Below, one piece after another: positions 48,388 to 59,792 of a DNA stretch of 64,000 nucleotides. The stretch's first letter is position 1. Each line of letters starts with the position of its first letter. A model generated the notes under the pieces. That model worked only from the letters and a program-made list of their open reading frames with translations, was not told where the DNA came from and made no database searches. The translations under genes and the position numbers were made by a program. The stretch spans positions 248,001 to 312,000 of the forward strand of contig JAINUG010000328.1 in NCBI GenBank assembly GCA_029706075.1. Reading direction: 5' to 3'. Origin of the DNA: Aldrovandia affinis (Eukaryota; Chordata; Actinopteri; Notacanthiformes; Halosauridae).

Positions 48388-49145
48388 CAGGTAACTTCCA
48401 AAATAAAGGAAACACCAACATAAAGTGTCAATCCTCCATGAGAAATTCCATCATTTGGTGTTTTGTTGATGGTTATGGAGGTAATGAAGGTGGTCAATCA
48501 GAATGGCTTTATATTTATTGCCATTTACCTTGCCCTCTAAGGGGACTGAGTGGTTTTAATTCATGCCACGAAAATGCACCCCACACCGCCAGTATCCCTC
48601 AACTCTTTCTCTCTTTCTCTCCATCTGAGACGCAGGTCCCGGCACGGATCTCTGCATGCCTGGCTGACATCTCTGCCTGGATGTCCACCCACCACCTGAA
48701 GCTGAACCTGGGGAAGACTGAGCTGCTCTTCCTCCCAGCGAAGGGCTCTCCGATAATTGATGCTTCAATCACCGTGGAAGGCTCCATAGTGTCTCCATCC
48801 CAGTCTGCCAGGAGTCTTGGAGTGATCCTGGACAACCAGCTGTGCTTCTCGGGCCACATCGCAGCAATCACTTGGACCTGCCGATTCTCCTCCACAACAT
48901 CCGGAATTAAATTAAAATTACTAACCTTTTCCGTCCCAGTGTTACAGGTATGGTATGCAGCTGCCTACAACGATGTCTATTGCTATATTACTGCACTGAT
49001 CTCTTGCGCGAACTATGATTGTTCCTACCATGTATTAATGCACATCTTGTAAGACGTTCTGGATAAGAGCATCGGCTAAATGCTTAAAATGTAAATGTAA
49101 AAATGTTATTGTCTCAAGTGTTTCCTTTATTTTGGCAGTTATCTG
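48388..49145. mobile_element. Non-autonomous Tc1-type element with a LINE inside
   Basis: The ends are CAGGTAACTTCCAAAATAAA and the inverse of CAGATAACTGCCAAAATAAA. TA at 48386-48387 and 49146-49147. The right end is also seen in degraded form at 10646, so this is the same family as the 8907-10646 transposase. The interior from about 48596 to 49110 is a LINE. Confidence 0.85.
48596..49110 (+). mobile_element. 5'-truncated, internally deleted LINE (L2/CR1 type)
   Basis: Plus strand. RT C-terminal sequence ISACLADISAWMSTHHLKLN and SARSLGVILDNQLCFSGHIA, then an internal deletion directly to the 3' UTR and the tail ggataagagcatcggctaaatg. Cannot encode an active protein. Confidence 0.85.
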
Positions 49146-49299
49146 TATATAATACAATGCTCTCCTGTAAGAATGCCAATGTGTCATTGCACTTATGTCC
49201 CACCAAACACATTGTCTAATGTGTGTAGAAGATGTGCTCAATAATAGCTAAGGCACTGGTTAGCGCATATGCGAGAGACATGGAAGGAAAACATACATT

Positions 49300-49825
49300 T
49301 TTACATTTACATTTTAAGCATTTAGCAGACGCTCTTATTTTTTAATAGTGTAGAACAAGTAAACAGTGGTGATGACAGATTGACTAGATGGACAGTGTTC
49401 AGTGGTAGTGGAGTCTGAAGAGGTGGGTTTTGAGTCTCTTGCGGAAGATTGGAAGTGATTCCGCAGTCCTGACCGATTGCGGGAGATCGTTCCACCAGCG
49501 AGGGACCAGGACAGAGAAGAGGCGAGACCGCGAGGAGCGGCTGCCAGGCGCCCGGAGGGATGGGACAGTCAGTCTGCCAGAGGAGGCTGAGCGGAGGGGT
49601 CTGGCTGGGGTGTAGGGAGTGATGAGTGACTGGAGGTATGGGGGAGCAGTACCTCTGGCTGCTTGAAAAGCAAGCACCAGTGACTTGAGTCTGATGCGTG
49701 CTGCGATGGGGAGCCAGTGCAGAGAGGAGAGTAGAGGGGTGACGTGGGTGAACTTCGGCTGGTTGAATACCAGGCGAGTGGCAGCGTTCTGGACTAGTTG
49801 CAGTGGCTTTATGGCACAGGCCATA
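49300..49825 (-). mobile_element. LINE 3' fragment, minus strand
   Basis: The tail is at 49300-49340 (acattttaagcatttagcag). The minus-strand frame 49399-49830 encodes the RT C-terminus (IKPLQLVQNAATRLVFNQP; LLSSLHWLPIAARIRLKSLV). Same family as 51.5-53.1 kb. Confidence 0.88.
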
Positions 49826-50713
49826 AACATAATATCAAATATGACATTATATTAATATCCTTTCAAATCATTCATATTGTAATTGAAAGAATATCATTTA
49901 AATGTAATTGTACCAACTGTTTATACCGTTCATACATGCAAATTATATGTATGAAGAATTATGGTGGTTAACGTATCAAGCGTATCAGCTGCCATTTGAT
50001 TAATATTAGCCAGTGGCTGATGTCTGTAGCAGAGAAAGCGATCTGTGTTCCGATACGAGTGGCAGTCTCTCTCAGTCAGCTCAATCCTTCAAAGTGACGG
50101 CTTATGGCGCCTCTGGAGACCTGTGAGATGTACTGGGACCAGGCTGATGGGAACTGGGTCGTGGCAAGTCCCTGCAGTTGCACTTTTACAGACGCCAGCG
50201 AGATCGGCAGCGTGTCAGCCCTTCAGCGCACAGTTTTCTGTTTGCTCAGGGAAATGTAGAAAAAGGACAATCTGTTCGTTTATCATGTGCCATCGCCACA
50301 ATTAATGAAAAACCTTCTCCCGTAGAAATGCCTGTAGAGATTGAAAATCATATTTTGATCACAATCATTTTAATTGTCTTTACACACACATACGTGCGCA
50401 CACACACAGATGCGCATACATACGCACACACACACACACAAACAAACGCACAAAAGCACATGCACACACACACACACACACACACAGAGACATACATAAG
50501 AGCTCTACCTACTGAGTCACACAGAACCACTTGTAGTAATACTTACGTAATAGTAATAGGTATTCGGTATGTAGGTATTGTTGTCTTGAGTATTGTGCAT
50601 CAAAAAAAGAATATGACAATTGCGAGAGAGATAACATTTATTAAAATAACACCTGACCATTTAAACAGAAATATATATTTAGGGCTATCAATTGATTAAA
50701 AAAATAGTTGATA
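49826..50713. other. Intergenic DNA with a CA-rich tract
   Basis: 50380-50490 is a (CA)n-rich microsatellite. The rest is unclassified. Confidence 0.5.
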
Positions 50714-50839
50714 TACACTATATGGCCAAAAGTCAGTGGACACCCCTACTAATTATTGAGTTCAGGTGTTTCAGCCACACCCATTGCCAACAGGTGCATA
50801 AAATCTCCACAGACAAATATTTAGAATTCAGAATGTTCG

Positions 50840-53530
50840 TAAAGAGCTCAGTGACTTTAAACACGGCACTGTCATAGGATGCCACCTTTACCACAAGTGA
50901 GTTCTTGAAATTTCTGCCCTACTAGATGTGCCCCGGTCAACTGTAAGTGCTATTATTGTGAAGTGGAAGCAACTAGGAGCAACAACAGCTCGGCCACAAA
51001 GTGGTAGACCACGCAAACTCACAGAGCGGGGCTGAAGAGTGCTGAAGCACATAGCGCATAAAAATTGCCTATCATCTCCTGCATCACTCACTACAGAGTA
51101 CCAAACTGCCTCTGGAAGCACCATCAGTACAAGAACTGTGCGTCGGGAGCTTCATGGAATGAGTTTCCAGGGCCGAGCAGCTGCACACAAGCCTCACATC
51201 ACCATGCGCAATGCTAATCGTCGGCTGGAGTGGTGTAAAGCACGCCGCAACTGGACTCTGGAGCAGTGGAAACGCTTTCTTTGGAGTGATGAATCATGCT
51301 TCACTATCTGGCAGCCTGATGGACGAATCTGGGTTTGGTGGATGCCAGGAGAACGCTACCTTCCGGAATGCATAGTGCCTACTGTAAAGTTTGGTGGAGG
51401 AGGGATAATGGTCTGGGGCTGTTTCTCAGGGTTTGGGATAGGCCCCTTAGTTCATTTTTTAATTTTTTTTTTTTTTACATTTTAAGCATTTAGCAGATGC
51501 TCTTATCCAGAGCGACTTACAAGATGTGCATTAATACAAGGTAAGAACAATCAAAGTTAGCGTACAAGATCAGTGCAGTAAAACGGCAAAAGATATCATT
51601 GCAGGCGTCTGCGTATCATACCTGTAACATTGGGATAGAAAAGGTTAGTGGGTTTTTTTTTCTTTTTTCTCACAAGTAAACAGTGGTGACAACAGATTGG
51701 CTAGAAGGACAGTGTTCAGTGGTAGTGGAGTCTGAAGAGGTGGGTTTTGAGTCTCTTGCGGAAGATTGGGAGTGATTCCGCAGTCCTGACCGATTGCGGG
51801 AGGTCGTTCCACCAACGAGGGACCAGGACAGAGAAGAGGCGAGACCGCGACACCAGCGGCTGCCAGGCGTCCGGAGGGATGGGGCAGTCAGTCTGCCAGC
51901 GGAGGTGGAGCGGAGGGTCTGGACGGGGGTGTAGGGCGTGATGAGTGACTGGAGGTATGGGGGAGCAGTACCTCTGGCAGCTTGAAAAGCAAGCACCAGT
52001 GACTTGAATCTGATGCGTGCTGCGATGGGGAGCCAATGCAGAGAGGAGAGTAGAGGGGTGACGTGGGTGAACTTGGCTGGTTGAACACCAGGCGAGCAGC
52101 AGCGTTCTGGACTAGTTGCAGTGGCTTGATGGCACAGGCCGGAAGGCCTGCCAGCAAGGAATTGCAGTAGTCCAGACGTGAGATCACCAGGGCCTGGACC
52201 AGGAGTTGAGTGGCCTCTTGGGTGAGGAACGGTCTGATCCTCCGGATGTTGTGGAGGGAGAAACGGCAGGTCCGAGTGATCGCTGCAATATGGCTCGAGA
52301 AGCACAGCTGGTTGTCCAGGGTTACCCCAAGACTCCTGGCAGACTGGGACGGAGACACTATGGAGCCTTCCACGGTGATTGACGCATCAATCATCGGGAG
52401 CCCTTCGCTGGGAGGAAGAGCAGCTCTGTCTTCCCAGGTTCAGCTTCAGGTGGTGGGTGGACATCCATGCGGAGATGTCAGCCAGGCATGCAGAGATCCA
52501 TGCCGGGACCTGGGTATCAGATGGAGGGAAGGAGAGAAACAGTTGAGTGTCATCAGCATAACAGTGATAGGAAAAACCATGAGCAGAAATAACAGAGCCA
52601 AGTGACTTGGTGTACAGAGAAAATAGGACAGGGCCTAGCACCGAGCCCCTGCGGACACCGGTAGAGAGGGTGCGGGGGAGAGGAGAGGGATCCTCTCCAG
52701 GCCACCTGGTAGGACCGGTCAGCCAGGTAGGACTCAAACCATGTCAGCACAGATCCAGAGATTCCCATCTCGACGAGAGATGAGAGCAGGATCCGGTGGT
52801 CCACGGTGTCGAACGCCGCTGACAGGTCGAGGAGGAGGAGGACGGAGCTAAGGGATCGGGACTTAGCGACGTGAAGAGCCTCAGTGACCGCAAGGAGAGC
52901 AGTCTCTGTGGAGTGGCCTGCTCTGAACCCAGATTGGTTGGGATCAAGCAGGTCGTTCTGTAAGAGATGTGCAGACAGTTGATTATAGACAGCCCGCTCT
53001 AACGTTTTGGAGAGGAAAGGGAGGAGAGAGACAGGTCGGTAGTTAGAGATGACAGCAGGATTCAGAGAGGGTTTTTTGAGGAGGGGGACAACCTGAGCAC
53101 ATTTGAGGGAGGAGGGGAGTGAAGGGTATTCCAGTGAAGGGTATTCTTAATGCTACAGGATACGAAGACATCTTAGCCAATTGGGCACTTCCAACTTTGT
53201 GGCAACAGTTTGGGGAAGGCCCTTTGCTGTTCCAGCATGACTGTGCCCCTGTGTTCAAAGCGAGGTCCATAAAGACATGGTTAGACGAGTTTGGTCTGGA
53301 GGAACTCGATTGGCCTGCACAGAGCCCTGACCTCAAGCCCATTGAACACCTTTGGGAGGAATTAGAATGCCGATTGCGAGCCAGGCCTTCTCGTCCAACA
53401 TCAGTGCCTAACCTCACAGATGCTCTTTTGGCTGAATGGGCATAAATTCCCACAGACACACTCCAAAATCTTGTGGAAAGCCTTCCCAGAAGAGTGGCAG
53501 CTGTCATAGCCGCAAAGGGGGGTCCAACTC
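50840..53530 (+). pseudogene. Tc1 DD34E transposase, split by a LINE
   Basis: The 5' part contains [11 protein letters not shown] and [19 protein letters not shown] (first Asp), to about 51449. The 3' part, 53119-53446, contains [20 protein letters not shown] (second Asp) and SPDLKPIEHLWEEL (Glu; Asn changed to Lys). Removal of 51450-53129 restores co-linearity with the 28.8-30.0 kb copy. Premature stops remain upstream, including one at about 51033. Confidence 0.9.
51450..53129 (-). mobile_element. LINE (L2/CR1 type) inserted in the Tc1 element, minus strand
   Basis: The 3' tail is at 51470-51520 (complement reads ggataagagcatctgctaaa). Reading 5' to 3' on the minus strand: DHRILLSSL...SYLADRSYQV, then TGVRRGSVLGPVLFSLYTK, FSYHCYADDTQLFLSFPPSD (YADD intact), and the C-terminal RT at 51670-52394. 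Several frameshifts (near 52390, 52560, 52740) make it inactive, and the 5' part is missing. Confidence 0.9.
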
Positions 53531-53537
53531 CATATTA

Positions 53538-54423
53538 CAGTTTTTTTCCATTGCTAACAAGCATCGGTCAATACTGAAGCCACTTTTTCAAAACTCTTCA
53601 TACAGTCTGCATTACCAACATGCATCTTAGCCAAACAGTTAATCTCACTTCCAAAACTCACTCAAACCACCAAACACTTCATACATTCAGAACACTGGCA
53701 AGAATTCTCACTCAGAAAGCATACATTGTCACTCATAACACACTGACCTAAAAAAAACACTAACAACAGGGAGCATTACATAAATGATTAACTTTTATCT
53801 TTGAAGTTTGAATGATTTTTCATGAAATAAGTCAGTATTTCATTATAGAATAAGAATAACACCTTTTCACTTTATTGACTTCCAGTAAGGACATCTGGTC
53901 ATGTGGATGGTGGTCATACACCTTCTACTCCTCTATGGGGTTTAGGAAGGGGGAGTTGGAGGCAGGAATAGTACTAACATCCTGGGATGTGCGGCAAACC
54001 AGTCTGTGACTGCAGCAGAGTGGTGGAATGCCACATTATCCCACACAACAACGAAAGTAGGGGAGTTTCCTGCCCCTCTCTCCTCTGCTGGCACAAGTCG
54101 ATTATGCAGGTCATCCAGAAAAGAAATGAGCCTCTCTGTATTGTAGGGGCCAATGAGTGGTTTGTGTAACAGCAAACCATCATTGGACAGTGCTGCACAC
54201 ATTGTGATAGCTCCATCATTCTGTTTTGAATGTGTTTTTAACAGTTTTGTAAACAGTGTGTTAGCATTTGAAAAATGTGCTGCAAATATATAGTGTTTAC
54301 ATTATATATATTTGTAGATATATTACATTTCCTTGGTGGTGGAGTAGGAATGAGAAAAGAGTTCATGGATTTTGGAAAATGTGGTCATTGAATGCATTTT
54401 GTGTGAAAGCAATGAAAAATGAT
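53538..54423 (-). mobile_element. Tc1/IS630-type DDE element fragment (unit 1, part a)
   Basis: Starts cagtttttttccattgctaa after TA. The minus-strand frame 53942-54219 encodes VVWDNVAFHHSAAVTDWF and HPRMLVLFLPP, the WDN catalytic region of a DDE_3-type transposase, then breaks by frameshift before NPIEEWKVYDH. Not functional. Confidence 0.8.
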
Positions 54424-54425
54424 TA

Positions 54426-55030
54426 CAGTTTTTTCAATTGCTAACAAGCATCGGTCAATACTGAAGACACTTTTTCAAAACTCTTCATACAGTCTGCATT
54501 ACCAACATGCATCTTGGCCAAACAGTTAATCTACTGACCTAAAAAAACACTAACAACAGGGAGCATTACATAAATGATTAACTTTTATCTTTGAAGTTTG
54601 AATGATTTTTCATGAAATAAGTCGCATTTCATTATAGAATAAGAATAACACCTTTCACTTTATTGACTTCCAGTATGACATCTGGTCATGTGAACGGTGG
54701 TCATACACCTTCCACTCCTCTATGGGGCTTGTGAAGGAGTATGGCGGCAGGAATAGTACTAACATCCTGGGATGTGGCGTAAACCAGTCTGTGACTGCAG
54801 CAGAGTGGTGGAAATGCCACATTATCCTGGCCACAACAACGAAAGTAGGGGAGTTTCCTGCCCCTCTCCTCTGCCGGGCAAAGTCGATTATGCAGGTCAT
54901 CCAGAAAAGAAATGAGTTTCCTCTGTATTGTAGGGGCCAATGAGTGGTTTGTGTAACAGCAAACTATCATTGACAGTGCTGCACATACAGATAGCTCCAT
55001 CATTCTGTTTTGAATGTTTTTAACAGTTAT
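54426..55030 (-). mobile_element. Diverged relative of the DDE element (unit 1, part b)
   Basis: Same left end after TA at 54424-54425. The transposase region at 54655-55003 has several frameshifts relative to part a. An internal deletion removes the stretch seen at 53641-53750. Confidence 0.8.
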
Positions 55031-56027
55031 TACAGTTTTTTTCCATTGCTAACAAGCATCGGTCAATACTGAAGCCACTTTTTCAAAACTCTTCATACAG
55101 TCTGCATTACCAACATGCATCTTAGCCAAACAGTTAATCTCACTTCCCAAAACTCACTCAAACCACCAAACACTTCATACATTCAGAACACTGGCAAGAA
55201 TTCTCACTCAGAAAGCATACATTGTCACTCATAACACACTGACCTAAAAAAACACTAACAACAGGGAGCATTACATAAATGATTAACTTTTATCTTTGAA
55301 GTTTGAATGATTTTTCATGAAATAAGTCAGTATTTCATTATAGAATAAGAATAACACCTTTTCACTTTATTGACTTCCAGTAAGGACATCTGGTCATGTG
55401 GATGGTGGTCATACACCTTCTACTCCTCTATGGGGTTTAGGAAGGGGGAGTTGGAGGCAGGAATAGTACTAACATCCTGGGATGTGCGGCAAACCAGTCT
55501 GTGACTGCAGCAGAGTGGTGGAATGCCACATTATCCCACACAACAACGAAAGTAGGGGAGTTTCCTGCCCCTCTCTCCTCTGCTGGCACAAGTCGATTAT
55601 GCAGGTCATCCAGAAAAGAAATGAGCCTCTCTGTATTGTAGGGGCCAATGAGTGGTTTGTGTAACAGCAAACCATCATTGGACAGTGCTGCACACATTGT
55701 GATAGCTCCATCATTCTGTTTTGAATGTGTTTTTAACAGTTTTGTAAACAGTGTGTTAGCATTTGAAAAATGTGCTGCAAATATATAGTGTTTACATTAT
55801 ATATATTTGTAGATATATTACATTTCCTTGGTGGTGGAGTAGGAATGAGAAAAGAGTTCATGGATTTTGGAAAATGTGGTCATTGAATGCATTTTGTGTG
55901 AAAGCAATGAAAAATGATTACAGTTTTTTTCAATTGCTAACAAGCATCGGTCAATACTGAAGACACTTTTTCAAAACTCTTCATACAGTCTGCATTACCA
56001 ACATGCATCTTGGCCAAACAGTTAATC
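55031..56027. repeat. Near-identical tandem duplicate of 53536-54532
   Basis: Every position is offset by 1,495 bp. I noticed only homopolymer-length differences (for example acttccaa/acttcccaa, one A in ctaaaa, one T in the terminal repeat). The minus-strand 86-residue reading frame at 55437-55697 is identical to that at 53942-54202. Confidence 0.93.
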
Positions 56028-57007
56028 TGTTACGTTCTGAGTGTCTGTTCGGTTTGTTTTTGTACTTTGTTTATTTATCTTTCTTCGAGTCATGTTTCTT
56101 TCACGTTCTGTTCCCCGTCTTTTATTGTTCCTGTTCCAGATCCACTCCTTGTCTTTGTCTTTTGCACTTCGGGAAATGTTTGGGTTTTTTCCTTCTTCGC
56201 TTATTATCTCGTTTTCTTCCTTCTTACTTTCTAGATTGCACTTTGTATATATTAGTTAGATGTATATAGTACTAACCAACTAATCTACTAACATTAGGGA
56301 TTTAGATTAAGTTACTAACACTACTAATCTCTAATTATCTCACGCTTCTGACTATCGCTGTCTTTCTCGCTTATTATTGTATCCCTGTTAGCTTTTCACT
56401 TTCCCTTTCATTCACACGCAGATTCTCTCTATGCATGCCTCCCCTTCTAACTATGCACTTGTCTGCCTGTTCTTCCAGGTCGTTTATTGTCTATGTGTCT
56501 GTCATTCCCAGTCCGTGTCTTTCGTTTCCCCTCGTTATTCTATTAGCGAATTCCCTCGTTATTAGATTAACGATTCCCCATTGTTTTCACCTGTGTTCCT
56601 CCCTCTCTCCTCCCAGTCACACCTGAGTCCTATTGTGTTTTCCTTCCCTGCCTGTATATTAGTTCAGTGTTTATGTTCATTCCTTGTATATCTGTTCTGT
56701 GTTCATGTTCTTTCCCGGGTCAGTATTGATTCATTTTTCCCTGAGCCTACCTTTCCGAAGCCAGTGTAATTTGTATTTCCCGAGACTACCCTTCTTATTA
56801 CGACTCAGGAGCCTGCCTAGTGATTTTGTTTGTTTGCCTTTCTGCCTTCCTGTTTATCGACCTTTTGACTGCCTGTTTCGACTTCTCTCTGCCTCGCGTT
56901 TTTGTACCTCCGATTCTCTGATTCCTGGTTTTGACCCCTGCCTTCTAATAAACTACTCTTTTGCCATATCCCTGATCTGCGTCTGGGTCCTTATCACGGT
57001 CGTCACA
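56028..57007 (+). mobile_element. Solo LTR, 980 bp
   Basis: TGTTACG...GTCACA ends with a 5-bp target duplication TAATC (56023-56027, 57008-57012). An AATAAA lies at 56947-56952 near the 3' end, with a GT-rich sequence after it. No internal retroelement coding sequence; probably left by LTR-LTR recombination of a gypsy-type element. Confidence 0.85.
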
Positions 57008-57012
57008 TAATC

Positions 57013-57455
57013 TCACTTCCAAAACTCACTCAAACCACCAAAACACTTCATACATGTCTCAAAATAAGCTCGTTCGACCATAACACTGGTAACAATTCTC
57101 AATCAGAAAGCATACATTGTCATTCATAACACACTGACCTAAAAAACACTAACAACAGGGAGCATTACATAAATAATAAACTTTTATCTTTGAAGTTTGA
57201 ATGATTTTTCACATAAATCAGTATTTCATTATAGAATAAGAATAACACATTTTCACGTTATTGACTGTACTAAAGTATATGTAACAAGAATGAATCAGAA
57301 ATTTTGCTTCAATATCATTTATTTTTTCTATATCTTTGCATATAGGAATTTACTTGTGAAAAATAAAAAGTTGAAACAAAAAAAAACGATTTCCTGAAAT
57401 TCCAGGGCTGCAATAATAATCACAAAAAAACAACATGTATAGTATAATCACTCTG
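57013..57455 (-). mobile_element. Remainder of the DDE-type element after the LTR
   Basis: Continues the element begun at 55921 and resembles 45190-45560 block by block, ending in gtatagtataatcactc without its right terminal repeat. The host Tc1 right end follows directly. Confidence 0.75.
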
Positions 57456-57480
57456 TACACTGACTTTTGGCCATATAGTG

Positions 57481-58179
57481 TTATCCAAATCACACACATG
57501 ATTTGGGTCACACCATTATGTGAATTGGGCAAGTAATACTGATCTGCATCATCACAAAGTGCTCCAGGAGATTCTAAAATCTAGAGCTGCCATCGCCACA
57601 TGACAAGTGTCCTGCCAACAGCCTCTACAGCTCACCAGCTAATGATGCTTCCAGCATGGAAACCTTGCTTTTGACAGCGACATTGATAAATCCCCAGTGA
57701 ACGTGACCACACAACAAAAAAGTATGAGTTATTCTTGACTTTTGGCACGATATGTTGGACGGTAATGGAAACCAATATAAATTAAGGAAAATATTATTCA
57801 TTCTTTAATTTTTCAAACGGCGAATGCCGATTGGCGTCCTCCCTCTCTGGACTACTGGACTGCTCGACTGCTGGGGGGAAGGGGGCGGTCAAGGAATTCC
57901 CAGGGGCCCTAGTCAAATAGAGCTGCTGCAGATGACCACTACAAACCCTTTCAGCCAAACGCTAATAAGGTTTTCCTCTGAGAACGCTTTCACCAAGTAA
58001 TTACAGGCCAATCAAGTCTGTAGGGCTGTACCAGGAGTGGCAGTGCAGCAGAGTCTCTCTGTGGGTAGTCCCAGCCCATAGAATGAACACTATAAATACA
58101 TTTAGAACTGAGGATCTATCAAGGTGAATCCCAATACAATCAAAGGTATATTGCTGATCTTTAGACAAATGTTTAATCT
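57481..58179. other. Unique intergenic DNA, possible regulatory region
   Basis: No repeats recognised. 57820-58060 has balanced composition and could be conserved. It lies about 1.7 kb upstream of the dip2c start codon. Confidence 0.35.
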
Positions 58180-58435
58180 GACTGTGTGTGTGTGTGTGTG
58201 TATATGTGTGTGCATGTATGTGTGCACTTGTGTATATGTGTGTGCATGCCTATGTGTGTGTATGTGTGTGCATGTGTGTGTACATGTGTGTGTGTGCGTG
58301 TATTTGTGAGTGCTTGTGTGTGTGTATGTGTTTGTGTGTGTGGTGTGTGTGTGTTTCTGCGTGTGTACATGTGTGTGTGCATGGTGTGTGTGCACATGTG
58401 TATGTGTGTGGATATGTGTGGCTGTGCATCCACAG
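58180..58435. repeat. (GT)n-rich microsatellite region
   Basis: Imperfect GT/GTAT/GTGC runs; long Cys/Val or His/Thr reading frames here are spurious. Confidence 0.95.
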
Positions 58436-59459
58436 GTATAAAGCTACTACCACTTGTGGAGTGTTGGCAGATCCGTCTGAGAGCCACAGAGATTACACCA
58501 CAGCACGCTGGGCACCAATGCAGAGTTTTAGTCACATGGTGTTTTGAATAAACTTTATTAGTCACAGAGCCATAAAACATTGACCGTACAACAACTGATG
58601 ATGCAAGCTTTCTATTCATGTATTGAACTCAAATGGCAAAAATTGTGGTACAAGGTTTTTTTCTGATGCTGACAATGTGCAAGAGAGCAGAAGGAAATAA
58701 AATATAATGCAAAATATTAGTCAGCTTTTACAATAAGTGTGGACAGGCATATTAAAAAAGCCCTACAACATCAGCCAAAGAAGTCTATAGCTTGGAACAC
58801 ACACTGTAGTTGACAATACAATTTTAAAAAGTAGTCAGAATTTGCCTGATAAAAGTGAATCCAATGGTAAAGTTTAGAGTCAGCACATAACTATTCAACT
58901 AATAGATATGATCTGACTCGTGTTTTGAATGATATATATAAAATAAAGGCACAATCTCTGGTGGTTTGATGCAGTATTGCCAACATCCTGAGGATAGCTA
59001 GTATTAGTGGATGCCAGTAAACGTTTAAATTATTTTATTGATCCCTAATGATGATGCTGAATTTATAACAGAACTTTGTACACAGATAGGGTTTGCTTCC
59101 ATGTGGCCTACAGTTTAAAAGTATCTGCAGTCGATGTAAATGTCGAATACCAGTTGAAATAGACCTATCGGTTTGTTGGGAAAGTTTCAAGGTCAACATA
59201 TAGCTTGTTTTTCTCTGAACAAGTGACATCCATGCCAACATTTTAATTGAAAACGCACCACAAAATAAATAGCTTTTGGTCAAATTAAACCATATATATA
59301 ATAAAATCATAATTCTACACAGTAACGCAACAGTATCGACTTATTTCCACATAAATGTACACTTTTTAACCTTTCGACAGTATCGCACTACTAATAGTTG
59401 CAGCTGGCTTTGTTTTCGAAGTGAATGTACGCAGCAGCTGTTAAATGTGAATTTAGCAC
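58436..59459. other. DNA upstream of the dip2c promoter
   Basis: AT-rich; no gene or transposon recognised. Confidence 0.5.
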
Positions 59460-59792
59460 CCTCTACTGGACTGAAACGGCGCACTCGTCTAGGACGTGAT
59501 CACGTGAGTGTGACAGCGAAAGAGGCAGAAGCGGCGATGTAGCAGCGAGTCCCCACCACCCCACTGACAGTCTGGAATTACAGTATCGCTTCTTGCCGAG
59601 GGACACGGTCATGGCGGGGCTCTATTGAGGGAGAACGAAATTACACGCAGCGTTCCTCGCTACGGCATTTCTTTCTGCTGCTGCTGTCGTACCCTATGCA
59701 TTGCTGCTTTGCGGATAACGGACAGTGTTGAGAGAACCGGGGCTGAAAAAGAAGAAGAAGAAAAAAGCTTAGCATAGTAAATTTGAAACAGA
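59460..59792 (+). promoter_or_regulatory. dip2c: dip2c promoter / 5' UTR region
   Basis: CpG-richer than its surroundings. It has a palindromic ACGTGATCACGT with an E-box CACGTG at 59501-59506, then CTG-rich and GAAGAA-rich transcribed-looking sequence before the ATG. No TATA box is evident at a suitable position. Three short upstream reading frames lie in it: a start-stop ATGTAG at 59537, ATG...TGA at 59611-59628 (MAGLY) and 59696-59731. The transcription start is not known. Confidence 0.55.

Larger units (their letters stand above)
50716..57480 (+). mobile_element. Tc1-like transposon expanded to 6.8 kb by nested insertions
   Basis: Left end CACTATATGGCCAAAAGTCA at 50716 and right end gacttttggccatatagtg at 57480, with TA (50714-50715) on the left and a mutated TT on the right. 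The transposase gene runs from about 50840 to 51449 and 53130 to 53530 on the plus strand, split by a LINE. Further elements occupy 53538-57455. Confidence 0.87.

Noticed and set aside
48438..49052. 204-residue ORF as a host gene
   Set aside because: The middle is LINE reverse-transcriptase sequence, the first part is Tc1 element sequence and the end is LINE 3' UTR. It is a chance fusion of nested repeats.
58102..58619. Long Cys/Val-rich and His/Thr-rich ORFs
   Set aside because: Direct translations of (GT)n/(CA)n microsatellite DNA. The same applies near 21.8, 26.4-26.9 and 50.4 kb.
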